DNA of 8,804 bases, taken from contig CAIZGT010000197.1 of the NCBI GenBank assembly GCA_903932545.1, positions 1 through 8,804 of the forward strand, in the 5' to 3' direction. The position numbers and the translations under genes were made by a program. The notes below the pieces were generated by a model that worked only from the letters and a program-made list of their open reading frames with translations, was not told the DNA's origin and did no database searches. Positions 5,552 to 8,804 of this stretch are shown here, piece by piece; the stretch's first letter is position 1, and each line of letters starts with the position of its first letter. Origin of the DNA: an uncultured Rhodospirillales bacterium (GTDB lineage Bacteria > Pseudomonadota > Alphaproteobacteria > Acetobacterales > Acetobacteraceae).

Positions 5552-6442
5552 ATGCTGCCAAAGCACAATCGCTATGCCTATTCGGTGATCGACAAGCGCC
5601 CTGATTACTCCTGGCCAGACGGCAAGCGCCTCGCGTTTTGTGCGGTGACAAATTTAGAAGTGTATGCTTTTCGCAAAGGCACAGGGTGGGATCCTGCGAA
5701 GGTGGGCGAGCCGCAAACCCAGCGCAATTATGCGTGGCGTGATTACGGCAATCGCGTTGGGATTTGGCGGTTGTTTGAATTGTTCGAGCAACTGGGCATC
5801 CCCGCCGCGCACAACATCAACTCGCTGCTGTATGATTATCACCCCGAAATCTGCGACCGCATTCGCGCGCGCGGTGATGAATTCATCGGCCATGGACGCA
5901 CCAATGCCGAGCGCCAAGGCGACATGTGGGAGTTGGATGAGAAGCGGCTGATCGAGGATGTGACCTCCGAAATCGCCAAGCAGGAGGGCAAGCCGCCGAG
6001 CGGCTGGATGGGACCGGCAGGCTCGGAGAGCAACGCCACGCCGGATCTGTTGCAGGAAGCGGGTTATAAATATGTGATGGACTGGCCCGCCGATGATCAG
6101 CCGTTTTGGCTGAAAACCCGCAATGGTCGGATACTCTCGGTGCCGTATCCCTCCGAACTGAATGATTCGGCGGCGATTATCCACCGCCGCAACACGCCTG
6201 AGCAATTCGCCGACATGATCGTTAATCAGTTCGACGAGATGGTGGAGCAGTGCCTCGCACAGCCGTTGGTGATGACGATTTCGCTGCATGCCTTTGTGGT
6301 GGGCCAGCCATTTCGCATGCCCTCACTGCGCCGCGCGTTAAAGCATTGCGTGGAACACCCCAAGGCGAGCCGCGTGTGGTGGACCACGCCAGGCGCGGTT
6401 GCTGAGCACTGCTACGGTCTGCCGGACGGCACGATTATCTGA
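5552..6442 (+). CDS. PuuE-like polysaccharide-deacetylase-fold hydrolase (allantoinase type)
   Basis: The 296-residue cytoplasmic protein matches the PuuE branch of the polysaccharide deacetylase family rather than sugar deacetylases. Landmarks are R-P-D-Y-S-W-P-D-G-K-R-L at 16-27, N-L-E-V-Y at 34-38, Y-G-N-R-V-G-I-W-R-L at 65-74, E-F-I-G-H-G at 110-115, and S-L-H-A-F-V-V-G-Q-P-F-R-M at 244-256, the last resembling S-I-G-M-H-C-R-L-I-G-R-P-A-R-M of allantoinase PuuE. The classical metal motif T-F-D-D-G is replaced by V-T-N-L-E, and only one His of the H-x-x-x-H motif remains. PuuE enzymes open the hydantoin ring of allantoin; the substrate here is not known. The ATG at 5552 is preferred because GAGGA lies ten bases upstream and family members begin just before H-N-R-Y-A-Y-S; an ATG at 5522 would add ten residues. 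The stop is 16 bases before the next binding-protein gene. Confidence 0.87.
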   Translation: MLPKHNRYAYSVIDKRPDYSWPDGKRLAFCAVTNLEVYAFRKGTGWDPAKVGEPQTQRNYAWRDYGNRVGIWRLFELFEQLGIPAAHNINSLLYDYHPEICDRIRARGDEFIGHGRTNAERQGDMWELDEKRLIEDVTSEIAKQEGKPPSGWMGPAGSESNATPDLLQEAGYKYVMDWPADDQPFWLKTRNGRILSVPYPSELNDSAAIIHRRNTPEQFADMIVNQFDEMVEQCLAQPLVMTISLHAFVVGQPFRMPSLRRALKHCVEHPKASRVWWTTPGAVAEHCYGLPDGTII

Positions 6443-6444
6443 CC

Positions 6445-6450
6445 AGGAGA
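6445..6450 (+). promoter_or_regulatory. Ribosome binding site of the second binding-protein gene
   Basis: AGGAGA, eight bases before the ATG at 6459. It lies in the 16-base gap after the PuuE-like gene and fixes the start directly before the signal peptide. Confidence 0.7.
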
Positions 6451-6458
6451 TTTTCTCG

Positions 6459-7496
6459 ATGCGCAAACCACTCCTCGCCGCCATATTCCTCGCGCTGAGC
6501 GCGCCTGCGATGGCGCAGGTGGAAACAACCGACATCAAGATCGCCCTCGATTGGGCGTTTCAGGGTCCGCAATCGGTATTCCTTTACGGAGTTGAAACAG
6601 GGAAATTCAGCAAGGAAGGGCTGAACGTGCAGGTGGATCGCGGCAACGGATCGAGTGAGACGATCGTGCGCGTGGCCTCTGGGGCGTATCAATTCGGCTG
6701 GGCCGATATTGCCACGATGGTGAAGTTCAATGCTGAGCATCCGGGCAACGAATTGGTTGCGGTGTATATCACCGGCGGCGCGTCACCGTTGGCGGTGATC
6801 ACCGAGACGGGCAGGGGGATAACGACACCGAAGGATTTGGAGGGCCACACGCTGGGAGCAACAGCGGGCAGTGCCGCACTGGCAATGTTTGATGTGTTCG
6901 CCAAAAAGGCGGGCTTTGATGCTAGCAAAGTGAGTTGGCAGAATGTGAGCGGGGCGTTGCGTGAGCCGATGATGGTGCGCGGGGAGTTGGTGGCGGTGGC
7001 GGGGTTCACCACGTCCAGCATCATGAGCGTGGTGCAGCTTGGCGTGCCGATGGAGAAGATTGTTGTGCTGCGCTACAATGATTTTGGTCTGAAGCAGTAT
7101 GGCACTGCGATTGTGATGCGCCCAGATTTCGCGGCGAAAAATCCGCAAATAACTGCCGCCGTGGTCCGCGCCATCAACGCGGCGTTCATCGATGCGATCG
7201 CCAACCCGATGGCCTCCACAAATGCGATCAAATCGAAAGACCCGTTGGTGGACGTGAACAGCGAATGCGCGCGCTTGGTGGATGGGCTAGAGACCCTCAC
7301 CCTCACCAAAGAATTCCGCGAAAACGGCATCGGCTCGGTGGACCGCGCCCGGATGCAGGAATCGGTGGGGGAAATTCAACAGGCCTACAATCTGAAGGCG
7401 GCGTTGCCGTTGGAGCAGGTTTACACCAACGCGTATCTGCCGTCGGCTGCAGCCCGCATGCCGCCTGCCTTGGGTAAATGCAAAACCACTTCATAA
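6459..7496 (+). CDS. NMT1/THI5-type ABC substrate-binding protein with Sec signal, paralogue of the operon's first gene
   Basis: The 345-residue protein begins with a Sec signal peptide (M-R-K-P-L-L-A-A-I-F, then S-A-P-A-M-A, cleavage after residue 19). The mature part is collinear with the Tat-exported binding protein at 4365-5393. A by-eye alignment of 75 residues near the N terminus, from the first strand through the A-G/S-G-A-Y region to V-Y, gives 37 identities. Both proteins share Q-G-x-x-S-V-F, D-R-G-x-G-S and V-K-F-N-A, and they end alike (Y-T-x-x-x-L-P near the C terminus). It lies directly downstream of the PuuE-like gene and has no permease or ATPase of its own here, so it probably delivers to the divergent permease/ATPase pair. 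The upstream in-frame ATG at 6399 is inside the previous gene and is unlikely. The ligand is unknown; it is probably related to that of its paralogue. Confidence 0.9.
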   Translation: MRKPLLAAIFLALSAPAMAQVETTDIKIALDWAFQGPQSVFLYGVETGKFSKEGLNVQVDRGNGSSETIVRVASGAYQFGWADIATMVKFNAEHPGNELVAVYITGGASPLAVITETGRGITTPKDLEGHTLGATAGSAALAMFDVFAKKAGFDASKVSWQNVSGALREPMMVRGELVAVAGFTTSSIMSVVQLGVPMEKIVVLRYNDFGLKQYGTAIVMRPDFAAKNPQITAAVVRAINAAFIDAIANPMASTNAIKSKDPLVDVNSECARLVDGLETLTLTKEFRENGIGSVDRARMQESVGEIQQAYNLKAALPLEQVYTNAYLPSAAARMPPALGKCKTTS

Positions 7497-7665
7497 CGCT
7501 GCAATTGTAAGGCAGCCGCCACCGCCTCGGCTCACCAAAATGATGAGCAGCGAGAGTGCGAAGGGACTGAGTGGCAGCAGCGAATTCGACTGGGTCGCCG
7601 TTAGAATTGTTCGCTTTCGGACGCGGTATCGTCGGTCTGAATTGAACGTCAGGGAAGGAATTCGC
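7497..7665. other. Convergent intergenic gap
   Basis: This gap of 169 bases lies between convergent genes. A weak hairpin is possible: GCGAATTC at 7580-7587 pairs with GAATTGTTCGC at 7604-7614, leaving a three-base bulge and a 16-base loop, with TTTCGG after it. It could end transcription from the binding-protein gene but lacks a proper T-run. No gene or strong terminator was recognised. Confidence 0.35.
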
Positions 7666-8745
7666 CTATCTTCCTAGCATTTTATTGGCGGCAAACATCA
7701 GCCCACGCCTCAGATCTCCGCTCAACAGGCGACCGATTAACGTTGCACTTGCACCCCAGGCCAATGCGAACGGCCGGGGCAGCAAGATGATCGGTTTGAC
7801 CCAATAATCAAACAACATACGTCCGCCAAAACGCGCCTCAAACCGCTTCGCAGCACCTTGCATGTCGCCACCGCGAGCGAGGCGTTGTCGAAATAAATAG
7901 TAAGGGTAATAACCGACGAGAAAGCTGCGTTCGATCTGCCGGATTGCCTTCGGGGTTAGTTCGGCGTTGCGGTGCGCATCGAGCACGCTGGCCAACGAAG
8001 TGACGAAGACGGACGAGAAGTCATAACCGCCCGAATTGTTGCGCTTACAGGCGAGGAGGTATCGCTCAAGAAAGCAATTCTGGCGCGCTGCGAGTGCGGC
8101 GATCAGCACCAAATGCACTTGAACCAAATTGCCGCCTATAAACTGCCGTGCATCGACATCGTCCATCAGCCGCTTGTTGACGATGCAGCCGGAGATCAGT
8201 GTCATCAATGGGCCGATGCGGGCCAGGAAATCGGCCGGGCGATCAAAAACACGTTGCCGGCCGCCACCGCCGGGATGTTCGGCACGAAAATCCTGATCGT
8301 AGCCATAAGGGCGTAGGGTTATGACCCCGAAATCCTGTCGTTGCAGCAGTTCAACCAGCATGACGACACTGCCATCGACCAGCAGATCATCATCACCTAG
8401 AATCAGCACATAGATGCCGCTTGCCTCGTTGAAGCATTGAGCGATGTTGGCGTCAGAGCCGATATTTTCAGCGTTGCGGAGATAACGGATCGGTGTGCCC
8501 CCTCCGATGGCAGCATCAACCACAGAGCGTGTGTCGTCCGTGCTGGCATTGTCAGAAATCAGCAACTCCACCACGCCTGGTGCAACCTCGCAGAGCAGCT
8601 GACGCAACTGTTGAAGGTTCAGTGCGAGATAGGGTGCCCGGTTCCAGGTCGGAATCGCGATGGTCAGCAAAGGGGTGGGAGCGTTCAAAGATGTTCTCAC
8701 TTGAGCAGTCGCGACGCGGGACGATCTAGAGCGTAATCCGTTCAT
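7666..8745 (-). CDS. Glycosyltransferase family 2 protein
   Basis: From the ATG at 8745 the product has 359 residues. The N-terminal third is a GT-A fold of family 2: I-A-I-P-T-W-N-R at about 29-36, the nucleotide-binding L-L-I-S-D-N-A-S-T-D-D-T at about 61-72, R-N-A-E-N-I-G-S-D at about 90-98, and the metal-binding I-L-G-D-D-D-L-L at about 115-122 (DxD type). This resembles transferases for O-antigen or exopolysaccharide sugars. The C-terminal part is basic, with a hydrophobic stretch near the end, so membrane association is likely. The frame stays open to the window edge (a GTG at 8784 is possible, as is a later GTG at 8700), and no clear ribosome site distinguishes the starts. It is convergent with the binding-protein gene and has no visible link to the catabolic cluster. 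Confidence 0.85.
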   Translation of the reverse strand: MNGLRSRSSRVATAQVRTSLNAPTPLLTIAIPTWNRAPYLALNLQQLRQLLCEVAPGVVELLISDNASTDDTRSVVDAAIGGGTPIRYLRNAENIGSDANIAQCFNEASGIYVLILGDDDLLVDGSVVMLVELLQRQDFGVITLRPYGYDQDFRAEHPGGGGRQRVFDRPADFLARIGPLMTLISGCIVNKRLMDDVDARQFIGGNLVQVHLVLIAALAARQNCFLERYLLACKRNNSGGYDFSSVFVTSLASVLDAHRNAELTPKAIRQIERSFLVGYYPYYLFRQRLARGGDMQGAAKRFEARFGGRMLFDYWVKPIILLPRPFALAWGASATLIGRLLSGDLRRGLMFAANKMLGR

Positions 8746-8804
8746 TCCGGCTCGTATCCAGCTGCGGTGAAGAAGTTCGCACACTCGCTGTGCGAGAAGA
8801 GCGG

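Noticed and set aside
5654..6289. Antisense open frame of 211 codons within the PuuE-like gene
   Set aside because: The + strand frame has clear family motifs over the whole length; the antisense product has none.
7651..7674. Possible hairpin GGAAG...CTTCC at the end of the glycosyltransferase gene
   Set aside because: There are only five base pairs with a 12-base loop, overlapping the stop codon and without a T-run; too weak to call a terminator.

Overview
The window looks like chromosomal DNA of a GC-rich Gram-negative bacterium, most likely an alphaproteobacterium. This rests on base composition, tightly overlapping genes, and the style of the periplasmic binding proteins and of the DNA polymerase I fragment. 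No rRNA, tRNA, CRISPR array, transposase or integrase was seen.

Layout. Positions 1-564 (+) are the middle of a DNA polymerase I gene (end of the 3'-5' exonuclease domain and start of the polymerase domain). It stops abruptly at about 556-570, where it runs into the 3'-truncated start of a periplasmic substrate-binding protein gene on the - strand (745 down to about 557). Two genes broken at one point mark a rearrangement breakpoint or an assembly/amplification chimera. From 5393 down to 810 (-) lies a compact, translationally coupled operon: Tat-exported NMT1/THI5-type binding protein, ABC ATPase, ABC permease, an AtzD/barbiturase-family ring-opening amidohydrolase, and an ornithine-cyclodeaminase/mu-crystallin-family oxidoreductase. 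The truncated binding protein at 745 would be the next gene in this run. Divergently, from about 5552 to 7496 (+), are a PuuE-like (allantoinase-type) polysaccharide-deacetylase-fold protein and a second binding protein that is a clear paralogue of the first. A glycosyltransferase family 2 gene (8745 to 7666, -) ends convergently and looks unrelated.

How it may work together. The binding proteins capture a small nitrogen-containing solute in the periplasm and pass it to the single permease/ATPase pair. Two enzymes of cyclic-amide hydrolase families (cyanurate/barbiturate type and allantoin type) and an NAD(P)-dependent imine/amino-acid-type enzyme would process it in the cytoplasm. The best inference is an uptake-and-degradation module for an N-heterocycle (pyrimidine, triazine or hydantoin-like) or its ureido derivative. 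The substrate is unknown. The AtzD-like protein differs from cyanuric acid hydrolase in its third domain (Thr for the expected Ser, and a lost Arg motif), so a substrate other than cyanurate or barbiturate is plausible.
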